This document shows positions 8,594 through 18,038 of a stretch of 64,000 nucleotides of DNA, piece after piece. Origin of the DNA: Dyadobacter bucti (GTDB lineage: Bacteria > Bacteroidota > Bacteroidia > Cytophagales > Spirosomataceae); contig NZ_SWFP01000006.1 in assembly GCF_005869225.1 (NCBI RefSeq), forward strand, positions 186,001 through 250,000, given 5' to 3'. The notes beneath the pieces are model-generated. The model was not told the origin of the DNA. It did no database searches and was given only the letters and a program-made list of their open reading frames with translations. Made by a program: the position numbers and the translations under genes. Position 1 is the stretch's first letter, and each line of letters starts with the position of its first letter.

Positions 8594-9547
8594 TCAGCCG
8601 ATCGCTACCTTTCTTAAGATGGAATCAATAATAGCTATTGTACGAACACCATCTGCTTCTGCTTCGTAGTTGAGTAAAATCCGGTGGTTCATAATATCAG
8701 GCGCAAGCTCCTTGATATCTTCCGGCAACACATAATCCCTTCCTTCCAGATAAGCCAGCGCCTTGGCAGCGCGGTTCAAATAAATTGTCGCGCGTGGAGA
8801 AACACCAAACTGTATATACCGGGCCTCATCGCGCAAACCGTAATCCAGGGGGCGGCGGGTGGCAAACACGAGTTCGATGATATATCTTTCCAGTGTATCC
8901 GAAATGTTCACTTTATTGACATTGTCGCGGATCGCAAAAATATCCTCCTTGTTAAGAATAGGCCGGATCTGATAGTCGTAATTAATGTCCGACATGCGCC
9001 GCATTACCTCCAGCTCTTTGGCTTTGTCAAGATAATCAACGTATACTTTCATCATAAACCGGTCGATCTGTGCCTCGGGAAGGGGGTAGGTACCTTCCTG
9101 TTCAACAGGGTTCTGTGTGGCGAGTACCACAAACGGACGGTCCAGAAGATAGGTTTCGTCCCCGATGGTCACCTGTTTTTCCTGCATGGCTTCCAGCAAG
9201 GCCGACTGTACTTTTGCGGGAGAGCGGTTTACTTCATCCGCTAAAATGATATTGGAAAAAATAGGTCCTTTCTTTACTTCGTAATCTCCGATCTTCGGTT
9301 TATAGATCATCGTACCGATCAAATCGGCGGGCAAAAGGTCTGGAGTGAATTGTATACGCTTGAAGTCGAGGTGCAAAACCTTGGCCATGACATTGATTGT
9401 GAGTGTTTTGGCAAGTCCGGGAACGCCTTCCAGCAGGATATGCCCGCCGGTAAACAATCCAATCAGAAGCCTGTTGAGGAGTTTATCCTGACCCACCACC
9501 ACTTTGCCCATTTCATCCAGTACTTCCTTTATTTTTTCTATATACAT
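8594..9547 (-). CDS. MoxR-family AAA+ ATPase
   Basis: This 317-residue cytoplasmic ATPase has a Walker A motif GVPGLAKT (about residues 40-47) and a Walker B motif IILADEVNRSPA (about 102-113). The sensor region LATQNPVEQEGTYPLPEAQ and a C-terminal lid with SPRATIYLNRAAKA follow. MoxR proteins act as chaperone-like ATPases, usually with DUF58 and VWA partners. Neither partner is present here. The gene lies 30 bases downstream of prmC on the same strand and may be cotranscribed with it. Confidence 0.93.
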   Translation of the reverse strand: MYIEKIKEVLDEMGKVVVGQDKLLNRLLIGLFTGGHILLEGVPGLAKTLTINVMAKVLHLDFKRIQFTPDLLPADLIGTMIYKPKIGDYEVKKGPIFSNIILADEVNRSPAKVQSALLEAMQEKQVTIGDETYLLDRPFVVLATQNPVEQEGTYPLPEAQIDRFMMKVYVDYLDKAKELEVMRRMSDINYDYQIRPILNKEDIFAIRDNVNKVNISDTLERYIIELVFATRRPLDYGLRDEARYIQFGVSPRATIYLNRAAKALAYLEGRDYVLPEDIKELAPDIMNHRILLNYEAEADGVRTIAIIDSILRKVAIG

Positions 9548-9577
9548 TGATGCTTTTTATTTTTGATCGTGGCGGGA

Positions 9578-10438
9578 TTATCTCCAGATCGCCCGGATAA
9601 AACGGTCTTTTCCGTGAATGTCGCGCAGTATCTCCACGTCTTTGTAATTTCTTTCGTCAAAAACCTGCTTTGTCTCGGCCCCGAAATGCTCATTGATCTC
9701 TACATAACATTTGCCGTTTATTTTCAGGTGGTGAACGCCAAGGTCCGCAATGGCTTTATAGAACAGCAATGGATCGCTATCTTCTACAAATAACGCCTCG
9801 TGCGGCTCGAAGCGCAATACATTGGGACGCATGTGCTCGGCTTCGGAGATGGTGACATAGGGAGGATTGCTTACAAGGCAATCGAACTGGATCGCGTTGC
9901 CGGGGAGAGGAAAAGTAACGTCGAGCATATCCTGTTTTGCAAAAGTAACGTCAGCAATCAGCTGGCGTGCATTTTCTTTCGCCACTTCCAGAGCTTCATC
10001 CGACACATCCCAGGCATGAACGGAAACGTGAGGAAGAAAACGGGCCAGAACAATAGCTATGCAGCCGCTGCCGGTTCCGATGTCGAGAATTGAAATGTTC
10101 TTGTCGGGCTCTGCATAGTCGCGGGTAACCATTCTTACCAGCTCTTCCGTTTCCGGGCGCGGGATCAGCACGGAAGAAGAAACCCTGAATTCAAGCCCGC
10201 AAAACTCGGTGGAACCGATAATATGCTGAACAGGCTCGTTGTTGTTGAGACGCGATATGATACCCGTCCAGTCTGGCTGGGCGGAGTTTTCCGGAATAGG
10301 CCTGTCAACCAGAACATCGATATTGCGCAACCGCATATAATGTTCAAGTAACATAAAGGTGATGGCCTGTGCTTCTTTTTCCGGATATACTGTAATGCCT
10401 TTAACGATGTATTGATATAGCTGACGTGCCGAAGTCAT
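9578..10438 (-). CDS. prmC: Release factor glutamine methyltransferase
   Basis: PrmC methylates the GGQ glutamine of peptide chain release factors using S-adenosylmethionine. The 286-residue protein shows LIPRPETEEL (91-100), the SAM-binding DIGTGSG (119-125) and the catalytic NPPY (191-194), in the family order. I chose ATG 10438 because MTSARQLYQYIVKG fits the PrmC N-terminus. A reading frame extending to 10492 adds residues without family resemblance. The gene is divergent from ribD. Confidence 0.95.
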   Translation of the reverse strand: MTSARQLYQYIVKGITVYPEKEAQAITFMLLEHYMRLRNIDVLVDRPIPENSAQPDWTGIISRLNNNEPVQHIIGSTEFCGLEFRVSSSVLIPRPETEELVRMVTRDYAEPDKNISILDIGTGSGCIAIVLARFLPHVSVHAWDVSDEALEVAKENARQLIADVTFAKQDMLDVTFPLPGNAIQFDCLVSNPPYVTISEAEHMRPNVLRFEPHEALFVEDSDPLLFYKAIADLGVHHLKINGKCYVEINEHFGAETKQVFDERNYKDVEILRDIHGKDRFIRAIWR

Positions 10439-10497
10439 TTTGAAGTGATTTTTAATGCAATGTCGGAAAGTTAGCAAATAATAGGAACTCACGAAAG

Positions 10498-10526
10498 TTG
10501 ACTTTAAAAGGAGGTTTGTATTTTTG
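10498..10526 (+). promoter_or_regulatory. Candidate promoter of ribD
   Basis: TTG at 10498-10500 and TATTTTTG at 10519-10526 are separated by 18 bases, matching the Bacteroidota -33/-7 pattern. The ATG of ribD begins only five bases after the -7 box, so the mRNA may be nearly leaderless. Confidence 0.55.
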
Positions 10527-10530
10527 CCGC

Positions 10531-11598
10531 ATGGAGACAGATAATCAATGGATGGAAAGGGCTTTGCAGCTGGCCGAATATGGCCGGGGAACCGTTAGCC
10601 CGAACCCGATGGTTGGTTGTGTGATCGTCCATAATGATCTGATTATCGGAGAAGGCTGGCATCGCAAATATGGCGGCCCTCATGCGGAAGTCCGGGCGGT
10701 GGAGGATGCCGAAAAGAAAGGCAACGGCCACCTGCTGTCAGCGTCAACAGCTTATGTTACACTTGAACCGTGCTCGCATACCGGCAAAACGCCTCCCTGC
10801 GCCGACCTGCTGGTCAGCAAACAGTTGAAAAGGGTAGTGATTTGCAATGACGACCCTAACCCGCTGGTTTCCGGCCGGGGTATCAAACGGATGGAGGCGG
10901 CAGGTATTGAGATTACTACCCAAGTGCTGGCTGAGCAGGGATCGGAGCTGAACAAGCGTTTTTTTACTTCAATGGTTTCCAAAAGACCTTATGTGATCCT
11001 GAAATGGGCCGAGACTGCGGACGGATTTCTTGGATACGCCGAAGGACCGCCTGTCCGTATCAGTGGAGAGCTGTCAAATATGCGGGTGCATAAGTGGCGG
11101 ACCGAGGAAGATGCTATTCTGGTGGGATATAATACGGCACGCATGGACAATCCAAAGCTGAATGTACGGCATTGGAGCGGAACGAATCCGGTCAGGATCG
11201 TCTTGGACAGATATTTACAATTATCAGAAAATCTTCATTTGTTCAATAGGTCGCAGCCTACTATTGTTGTGAATTACAAACAGGAAACCGTTTTGCCTGC
11301 TGAGCCGGAACGTTATGCTAACGCATCTTCTCTGGCTTACATCAAATTGGAACCAGGCGGCGGAGAAATCAACCGGATGCTGTATGCACTTTATCAACGG
11401 AAAATTCAATCCGTATTTGTCGAAGGCGGGGCAGCTGTGATCAGTTCTTTTCTGGAAAGCGGGAGCTGGGATGAGATCAGAAGATGCCAGGGGCCTTCCA
11501 TTATCGGGAACGGAATCAAAGCCCCCTCGCCCCAGGGAATACTACAAGGTTCCGAAAAGGTAGAAAAAGACCTCTGGACCTATTATTCCAGAGTTTAA
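10531..11598 (+). CDS. ribD: Bifunctional riboflavin biosynthesis protein RibD
   Basis: RibD deaminates the pyrimidine product of GTP cyclohydrolase II and then reduces its ribosyl group with NADPH. The N-terminal deaminase domain (about 1-145) has the zinc motif HAE (51-53) with PCSHTGKTPPC (Cys81 and Cys90). The C-terminal reductase domain (about 150-355) begins RPYVILKWAETADG. The 355-residue length fits the family. The ATG at 10531 gives a typical N-terminus (METDNQWMERALQLA), while the upstream in-frame TTG at 10498 overlaps the promoter. The stop codon overlaps that of the convergent aroE by a few bases. No other rib gene is nearby. Confidence 0.96.
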   Translation: METDNQWMERALQLAEYGRGTVSPNPMVGCVIVHNDLIIGEGWHRKYGGPHAEVRAVEDAEKKGNGHLLSASTAYVTLEPCSHTGKTPPCADLLVSKQLKRVVICNDDPNPLVSGRGIKRMEAAGIEITTQVLAEQGSELNKRFFTSMVSKRPYVILKWAETADGFLGYAEGPPVRISGELSNMRVHKWRTEEDAILVGYNTARMDNPKLNVRHWSGTNPVRIVLDRYLQLSENLHLFNRSQPTIVVNYKQETVLPAEPERYANASSLAYIKLEPGGGEINRMLYALYQRKIQSVFVEGGAAVISSFLESGSWDEIRRCQGPSIIGNGIKAPSPQGILQGSEKVEKDLWTYYSRV

Positions 11599-12368
11599 AC
11601 ACTCCATAGGTTTTCTTCTGCAGTCCAGATTTCCCAGGCTTTCTCCGCCTGAAGTTCCAGCATTTTAAGGCCGTTTTGCGTTACTGCACCTTGCTCAGTG
11701 CCTTTTTTAAGAAATAGCGTTTCAGCAGGATTATACACAAGATCATACAGGTAATGCTTTTTGGTCACCCACTGAAAAGGAATAGCAGCGCATTCTTCGG
11801 TTTTTGGGAATGTGCCTAATGGTGTGGTATTGATAATAAGCAAATACGTGCTCATGATTTCTTCCGTGAGTTCTTCGTAGAGAATGCAGTCATCGCTTTT
11901 CTGACGCGACACGAGCAGGTATTCAACATGCATATCCTGTAACGCCACCTGCACCGCCTTGGCTGCGCCGCCATTGCCCAGTACCAGCGCTTTGAAGTTA
12001 CTGCAGGATTCCCCCCTTCTGTCCAGCCATTCGGTCAGGGACTGGCGAAATCCGTAATAGTCTGTATTGAATCCTTTTGTACTGCCGTCTGCGTAAATCT
12101 TAATGGTATTCACAGCTCCGATGCGCTCGGCAGATGCATCGTCCAGGTCATCAAGATAGGCGATGACATCTTTTTTGTGCGGGATCGTGACATTGAGGCC
12201 CCTCAAGTCTGTCTTTTTTTTAAGCAGCGCCGGGAGTTCGTCCAGCGTTTTCATTTCATAAAGGTCATAGCTGCTTTCCTTGATCTTTTCCCGGATAAAT
12301 TTATCTGTAAAGTAACGCTTCGAAAACGAGTGCGTGAGCGGGTAGCCTATCAGACCGTATAAATCCAT
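11595..12368 (-). CDS. aroE: Shikimate dehydrogenase
   Basis: This 257-residue enzyme reduces 3-dehydroshikimate to shikimate with NADPH in aromatic amino-acid biosynthesis. The N-terminal substrate domain has GYPLTHSFSK and NVTIPHKKDV, the latter with the catalytic Lys. NTDYYGFRQSL carries the conserved Asp. The dinucleotide-binding loop is GNGGAAKAV (about 132-140), and YDLVYNPAETLFL closes the domain. It is slightly shorter than the E. coli protein, as is common in Bacteroidota. It converges on ribD and is divergent from the S8 protease gene. Confidence 0.95.
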   Translation of the reverse strand: MDLYGLIGYPLTHSFSKRYFTDKFIREKIKESSYDLYEMKTLDELPALLKKKTDLRGLNVTIPHKKDVIAYLDDLDDASAERIGAVNTIKIYADGSTKGFNTDYYGFRQSLTEWLDRRGESCSNFKALVLGNGGAAKAVQVALQDMHVEYLLVSRQKSDDCILYEELTEEIMSTYLLIINTTPLGTFPKTEECAAIPFQWVTKKHYLYDLVYNPAETLFLKKGTEQGAVTQNGLKMLELQAEKAWEIWTAEENLWSV

Positions 12369-12506
12369 CAGGGTAAATTGAGTTTGGTACGAACCGCGAA
12401 GTTAACCCAGTCCCTATCCAATAACAAGGGTTTCCTGATTTCCCATGCTTCAGTCCTTGGTTGGCAGTCGAAGCTATTTGTATAATTTTTGAAAATGACG
12501 TAGAAT

Positions 12507-12514
12507 TACCTTTG
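12507..12514 (+). promoter_or_regulatory. Candidate -7 box upstream of the S8 protease gene
   Basis: TACCTTTG followed by CG matches the Bacteroidota -7 consensus and lies 19 bases before the ATG. No ideally spaced -33 TTG is present: the nearest TTTG leaves only 15 bases of spacer. Confidence 0.4.
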
Positions 12515-12533
12515 CGTTTCAAAACATCAGATA

Positions 12534-15500
12534 ATGAAATGGAATAAACTTTACGTTTTCATATCAGTTTGTATCGTAGCCTTTTCGGCCGGTGCCCAAA
12601 TACCCGGCGATTATAAGCTCTTGCTGAAAAGCGGCTCATTTGTGCCAGGGGAAAATATGTCGGCAAATCATAACCGGGCTTTCAGGATGCATGCGTCTCC
12701 GGTTGGTTCCCGCACTTTTGTTTTGATCCAGTTTGAAAAAATTCCAAGCGAAAACGATAAATTAAAATTAAAAGAGTCAGGTGTAGAGCTGCTCGAATAC
12801 ATTCCCAACTTTGCTTATACCGCTACGGTTAAGAATAATTTCAGTACTGATGCATTGGTAAAGGCCGGGAGCAGGGCGGTCATCGAATTATCGGCAAGTC
12901 AGAAAATGCAGCCAGCCCTGGCCAATGGCGAAGTCCCTGCCTATGCCATAAAGAGTCCGGGTACTGTTGATGTCTGGATCAATTATCCTTCGACGATAAG
13001 TTATGAAGAGGTAAAAGAAGGGTTGAGGGCTGCGAATTTTGAGATACAATCTGATCTGTATAAAAATTACCAGGTGCTTTCGTTGCGGATCGCTGCCGGG
13101 AAGCTGGAAGAACTGGCGATGCTGCCTTTTATCCAATATGTACAGGCCGCACCTCCGGAAGACAAAGGTTTTAATTACAAAAGCACTGCCAATTCGCGGG
13201 CCAATATCCTTGGTTCGTCCCTACCCGGGGGAAGAAACTTGCAGGGCGAAGGCGTGGTCGTCGGGGTGGGAGATGATGCTAATCCAATGCTGCATATTGA
13301 TTTCAGCAGCCGGATCATAAACCGGACCGCCGCTGAGGCTGGGGCACATGGGGTGCATATCATGGGGACTTTGGGAGGGGCTGGCATTATGAGTGAGCGG
13401 TATACCGGATATGCACCCAAGGTAAAAATGGTTGCTCAAAACTACTCTTCCATTCTTGCCTATTCTCCTTTGTATGTGCGCGATTTTGGCATGGTTATCA
13501 CAAATAACTCTTACGGCGGCAATACTAACAACTGCGAGACATTTGGGATATACGATCTTTATGCAAATATTCTCGACAAACAGGCATTTGAGATGCCCTA
13601 TCTGCAGCATGTTTTTGCCGCGGGGAACAGTGGTAATACTGCATGCAGTCCTTTTCCGACAGGTTTTGCCAATATGCTGAGCGGCTACCAGACGGCCAAA
13701 AACGTGATCAGCGTAGGCAATACCTCTGAGACCGGCGTGATAGCCAGCGGTTCCAGCGCGGGGCCGGTGCGGGATGGGCGGATCAAGCCCGAGATCACAG
13801 CCCAGGGATCCTCCGTAACCTCGACCATACCGGTAAACCTTTACACCGAGGGAAGTGGCACAAGCATGTCTTCTCCGGCTGTGGCGGGCGGACTGGCACT
13901 CCTATACCAGCGGTTCAAGCAGCTGAACGCCAACCGTGATCCAAAAAATGCCCTGATGAAAGCTTTGATCTGCAATGGCGGAACTGATAAAGGAAATGAA
14001 GGGCCGGATTACAAATATGGATTTGGGTGGCTGAATTTAAACCGGTCGCTGAAAATGCTTGAAGACGGCAATTATAAAAATGACTCGGTAAGTCAGGGAA
14101 CCACCAAAACTTTCACTATTCAAATTCCCGCAAATACTGCCAGCCTGAAAGTGATGCTGTATTGGAACGACCCTGCCGCGGCCGTGCTTTCCAGCCAGAA
14201 CCTCGTCCACGATCTTGATCTGAGGGTGACCAATTCTTCCGCATTGTTCCTGCCTGCACTTCTGGATCCAACACCAGCCAATGTCAGTATGGCTGCGGAA
14301 ACCGGTATCGACAAGGTTAACAATATAGAACAGGTGGTGGTCAAAAATCCGGTGGAAGGAACTTATACTATTACGGTTACAGGTAGCTCGGTTGTTCAAA
14401 ATCCAAGACAGGAGTATTTTGTAGTATATGATATTATTCCGCTTTCATCCCGGCTCACTCATCCGATCGGCAATGAGCGGTTTAAGGACGGCGATATTAT
14501 TCAGGTTCACTGGGATGCATTTGGGAATACCGGGAGCACTTTTACCGTTCAGCAATCTCTGGACAATGGAGCAAACTGGGGCAATATCGCCGTTAATCTT
14601 TTGCCCGGAACAAGCCGGATCAATTGGACGATTCCTGCCAGAACTGTTACTGACAAAGCGAAAATCAGGGTTCTTCAGAATAGCACCGGGGAACAAAGCA
14701 CGAGTGAAGTTTTTACGATTCTGGGTGTGCCTGTGGTCACTTTATCGTCGGCGCAATGTGCAGGTTACATCGCGCTGGGCTGGCAGGCCATCAGCGGCGC
14801 TACCGACTATGAGGTGATGTTATTGAGGGGAGCTGAAATGGTGGGAGTTGGTACCACTACAAGTCTGAATTACGTTTTGAGTGGCCTGTCAAAGGATTCG
14901 TTGTATTATCTCTCTGTGCGGGCGCGGCTGAACGGGCATCCCGGAAGAAGATCACTGGCCGTTTCCCGAAAGCCGGATGGAGGTAGTTGCTCAGGATCGA
15001 TTTCGGACAATGACCTTGCGATAGAGGCGATCATTGCTCCGGCAAATTCAGGAAGAAAAAACACATCCACTGCTTTAAGCGGTCAGACGTTCATCAAAGC
15101 CGGTATCATAAATCTCGATGATGTTGATTCGAACGGTTCTTTTACAATCGGATATTCGATCAACGGCGTTTTGAGGCCTTCTCAGACAGTCAGTCCCTTT
15201 ATTGAAAAAGGGAAGATATATGAACATACTTTCGACACTGCGGAAGACTTTTCCGCTCCCGGAAATTACAACCTGAAAGTCTTTATTCACAGCCAGAATG
15301 ACCCGGTTGCTGCCAATGACACGATTTCCAAAACATTCAGCCAGCTCGAAAATACCGCTATTGTTTTGCCTTTTCTGGATGATATGGAAGCCTTGCCGGA
15401 ACAAACGATAATCAATATTCAGCATGGTCTGGCTGGCGGGCCGCGATATACTTTTACGCCGGGGACTGAGGCCGGCCGTTTGCGGACCTTTTTTAATTCC

Positions 15501-17921
15501 GGGATGGCTTCGTCGGGCAATAAGGCGCTGACGCTGGATGTAAGCCAGTATTTTGAAGATGGAAATACCAATTATCTGGATGCGACTTTTAATCTTTCCG
15601 GTTACGATGTAGCGTCGAGCGACGTGCGTTTTAATTTTAAATTCAAAAACCACGGACAGAGATCAAATGCAGGCAACAAAGTCTGGATACGGGGAAAAGA
15701 TACGGATCCGTGGATACAGGTCTATGATCTTTTTGTAAACCAGAATCAGGCGGAAGACGGATATAAACTTTCGCCGGTGCTGGAAGCGAGTAATGTGTTA
15801 TCGGCCAACAGTAAGAATTTTTCGTCCAGTTTTCAGGTCCGTTTCGGGCAGTGGGGCAAATTTATTACGGCCGATTACTCCAATGGGGCAGGTTATAGTT
15901 TTGATGATATCAGCATTTTTACAGTTGAAAATGATGTTCAGCTCCTTGGCATTGTTCAGCCATTGGCCGAAAACTGTGGGCTGGGCAATGCAGAACCGAT
16001 TGTCGTACGGATCAAAAATAGCTCGGGAGCAGACATCACCAACGTCCCCATAAGCTACCAGCTTGGTAACGGCCCGGTAATTACCGAGATGATCCCCTCG
16101 ATGCTCAAACGGTCTACAATACAATACAGTTTTGTGAAAAAGGCTGACCTTTTAGCGATTGGAGAACAAAAGCTGAGAATATGGCTTTCTTTTGACGGCG
16201 ATACTTACAACGAAAATGACAGCCTGTATATCGAATTTTATAATTCCCCGGTTTACAGCAGTTTTCCCTATCTCGAGAATTTTGAAGCGAATGACGGGTT
16301 CTGGTATGCAAAGGGGCGATACAATTCCTGGGAGCATGGTAAGCCTCTTTCAGCCCCGATCAGAAATGCGGCCAGCGGAAGCAAGATCTGGAAAACCAAT
16401 TTGTCAGGATCGCACAATGATTTTGAAGAGTCTTTTCTGTATTCTCCCTGTTTCAACGTTTCGGGGCTGGACACTCCTACGCTTAGTTTGAGCCTGGCTT
16501 TGGATCTCGAAGTATGCGATGCGGAGTTTTGCGATTATGCTGTTGTGGAATATTCTGGAAATGGTGGCCCGTGGACGCATTTGGGCACAGAAGGCGCAGG
16601 CACCAATTGGTATAACCGTACTATTGATTCTAAAAGCGCATGGAATGTGGAGGACTATATGCAATGGCATGTTGCTACTGTGGCGCTGCCGACCGGATTT
16701 ACAAACCTGAAACTTCGTTTTGTCATGCGTACCGACGGGTCCGTCCGCCGTGGTGGAATTGCTATTGATGACATTCATATTTATGATAAAAATTACGGGA
16801 TCTATGACGGTGTCTCCATGGTTTCTCCGGTATCGCAGGCTGTCCCGGCGGCACAAAACTGGGTGGATTTTTTACAGGATGGAAAACTGATAGCTTCTGT
16901 AAATTCCAACATGCAGAATATGGGAAATACGCTTGCACAGGCCTATGTCGCAACGACGGGCGCAGGGAGTGCCAACGGGGCATACCATCTCGGCAGGAAT
17001 TTTACGATAAAACCAACGAGCGTCGCACTGGCGGACTCTGTGTCGATCCGGTTGTATTTTCTTGAAACCGAGGTGCAAGCCTGGCAACAGGCAACCGGTT
17101 GCAGTCATTGCGAAAAACCATCGATTGCTTATGCATTTGGCGTGTCAAAATATTCGGATGCCGACAAATCAAAAGAAGACGGTAACCTCGCGAACAGCAC
17201 CAATGGAACCTGGCAGCATATTCTCGCATCCGGTGTTACTGTGGTACCATTTGATAAAGGATATTATGCCGAGTTCAAGGTCAGGGATTTTTCGGAGTTC
17301 TGGCTGGCCGAACAGTTCGTGGGTGCAACACCTGCATTACCGGTTGAACTGATCAGTTTCACTGCACGGAAAAAAACGGGGGACGGTGTCGGCGAAGACG
17401 TTTTTTTAGAGTGGGAAACGGCCTCCGAAGAAAATTTCCATCATTTTGACATTGAACTCGTTAAAGGAACGGAAGCATTCAGGCAGAACCGTTTTGCGGG
17501 AATTGGGTATATAATGGGTGCCGCAGATTTGAACATTAACCGAAAATATACGTTTACTGATAAAGAAACCGGTAAGACGGGCGTGCGGTATTACCGGTTG
17601 AAAATGGTTGATGCTGACAGCAGCTTCAGGTATTCGGTGGTCCGACCGGTATTTTTTGATGAACGCATTACGCTGGACGTTTATCCGAATCCGTCGCCGG
17701 GTGTATTTTATATCACGCACCGGGCTGATGCAGGGCGGGAAGTCCTTATCAATGTTTATGACCGCAGCGGAAGGAAATATCCGGGAAGCCGGTTTTGGTC
17801 GACGGGTTTTGTACAAAAACACAAAATGGACCTCTCGGCCAAAGAGTTTGGAAGCGGGCTTTATTTGTTTGAACTGATCACCGGCCAGGAAAAGCAGCTT
17901 TTCAAAGTAATTAAGGATTAA
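12534..17921 (+). CDS. Large S8 subtilisin-family protease with T9SS sorting domain
   Basis: This 1795-residue secreted protein has a signal peptide (MKWNKLYVFISVCIVAFSAGAQ) and a prodomain-like region. The subtilisin domain follows: Asp in GVGDD near residue 246, His in HGVHIMGT near 272, the oxyanion Asn in AAGNSGN near 362 and the Ser in GTSMSSP near 444. Several beta-sandwich modules follow, including a P-domain-like piece (about 500-620), a fibronectin type III-like module (about 740-815) and a MAM-like module with a Cys-containing core. The C-terminus (about 1715-1795) begins LDVYPNPSPGVF and ends with FKVIKD, the type A T9SS sorting signal. Export by T9SS and anchoring or release at the surface are therefore expected. 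The substrate is unknown, and no cofactor gene is adjacent. Confidence 0.92.
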   Translation: MKWNKLYVFISVCIVAFSAGAQIPGDYKLLLKSGSFVPGENMSANHNRAFRMHASPVGSRTFVLIQFEKIPSENDKLKLKESGVELLEYIPNFAYTATVKNNFSTDALVKAGSRAVIELSASQKMQPALANGEVPAYAIKSPGTVDVWINYPSTISYEEVKEGLRAANFEIQSDLYKNYQVLSLRIAAGKLEELAMLPFIQYVQAAPPEDKGFNYKSTANSRANILGSSLPGGRNLQGEGVVVGVGDDANPMLHIDFSSRIINRTAAEAGAHGVHIMGTLGGAGIMSERYTGYAPKVKMVAQNYSSILAYSPLYVRDFGMVITNNSYGGNTNNCETFGIYDLYANILDKQAFEMPYLQHVFAAGNSGNTACSPFPTGFANMLSGYQTAKNVISVGNTSETGVIASGSSAGPVRDGRIKPEITAQGSSVTSTIPVNLYTEGSGTSMSSPAVAGGLALLYQRFKQLNANRDPKNALMKALICNGGTDKGNEGPDYKYGFGWLNLNRSLKMLEDGNYKNDSVSQGTTKTFTIQIPANTASLKVMLYWNDPAAAVLSSQNLVHDLDLRVTNSSALFLPALLDPTPANVSMAAETGIDKVNNIEQVVVKNPVEGTYTITVTGSSVVQNPRQEYFVVYDIIPLSSRLTHPIGNERFKDGDIIQVHWDAFGNTGSTFTVQQSLDNGANWGNIAVNLLPGTSRINWTIPARTVTDKAKIRVLQNSTGEQSTSEVFTILGVPVVTLSSAQCAGYIALGWQAISGATDYEVMLLRGAEMVGVGTTTSLNYVLSGLSKDSLYYLSVRARLNGHPGRRSLAVSRKPDGGSCSGSISDNDLAIEAIIAPANSGRKNTSTALSGQTFIKAGIINLDDVDSNGSFTIGYSINGVLRPSQTVSPFIEKGKIYEHTFDTAEDFSAPGNYNLKVFIHSQNDPVAANDTISKTFSQLENTAIVLPFLDDMEALPEQTIINIQHGLAGGPRYTFTPGTEAGRLRTFFNSGMASSGNKALTLDVSQYFEDGNTNYLDATFNLSGYDVASSDVRFNFKFKNHGQRSNAGNKVWIRGKDTDPWIQVYDLFVNQNQAEDGYKLSPVLEASNVLSANSKNFSSSFQVRFGQWGKFITADYSNGAGYSFDDISIFTVENDVQLLGIVQPLAENCGLGNAEPIVVRIKNSSGADITNVPISYQLGNGPVITEMIPSMLKRSTIQYSFVKKADLLAIGEQKLRIWLSFDGDTYNENDSLYIEFYNSPVYSSFPYLENFEANDGFWYAKGRYNSWEHGKPLSAPIRNAASGSKIWKTNLSGSHNDFEESFLYSPCFNVSGLDTPTLSLSLALDLEVCDAEFCDYAVVEYSGNGGPWTHLGTEGAGTNWYNRTIDSKSAWNVEDYMQWHVATVALPTGFTNLKLRFVMRTDGSVRRGGIAIDDIHIYDKNYGIYDGVSMVSPVSQAVPAAQNWVDFLQDGKLIASVNSNMQNMGNTLAQAYVATTGAGSANGAYHLGRNFTIKPTSVALADSVSIRLYFLETEVQAWQQATGCSHCEKPSIAYAFGVSKYSDADKSKEDGNLANSTNGTWQHILASGVTVVPFDKGYYAEFKVRDFSEFWLAEQFVGATPALPVELISFTARKKTGDGVGEDVFLEWETASEENFHHFDIELVKGTEAFRQNRFAGIGYIMGAADLNINRKYTFTDKETGKTGVRYYRLKMVDADSSFRYSVVRPVFFDERITLDVYPNPSPGVFYITHRADAGREVLINVYDRSGRKYPGSRFWSTGFVQKHKMDLSAKEFGSGLYLFELITGQEKQLFKVIKD

Positions 17922-18038
17922 TGCTTTATAAGGGAATTAAATAAAAATCAGCTTAAAAATGCCTCCACGATGCAGCAGATCCTCGGCTGGCAGCGAATCT
18001 ATGATTGGTAAGATCTATCGGTTACAATCCACAACAAC

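Noticed and set aside
10439..10492. Upstream extension of prmC
   Set aside because: The extra residues do not resemble PrmC; the Met at 10438 gives the family N-terminus.
10506..10515. AAAGGAGG upstream of ribD as a Shine-Dalgarno site
   Set aside because: It lies about 17 bases from the ATG and inside the promoter spacer, so it is probably not in the transcript.
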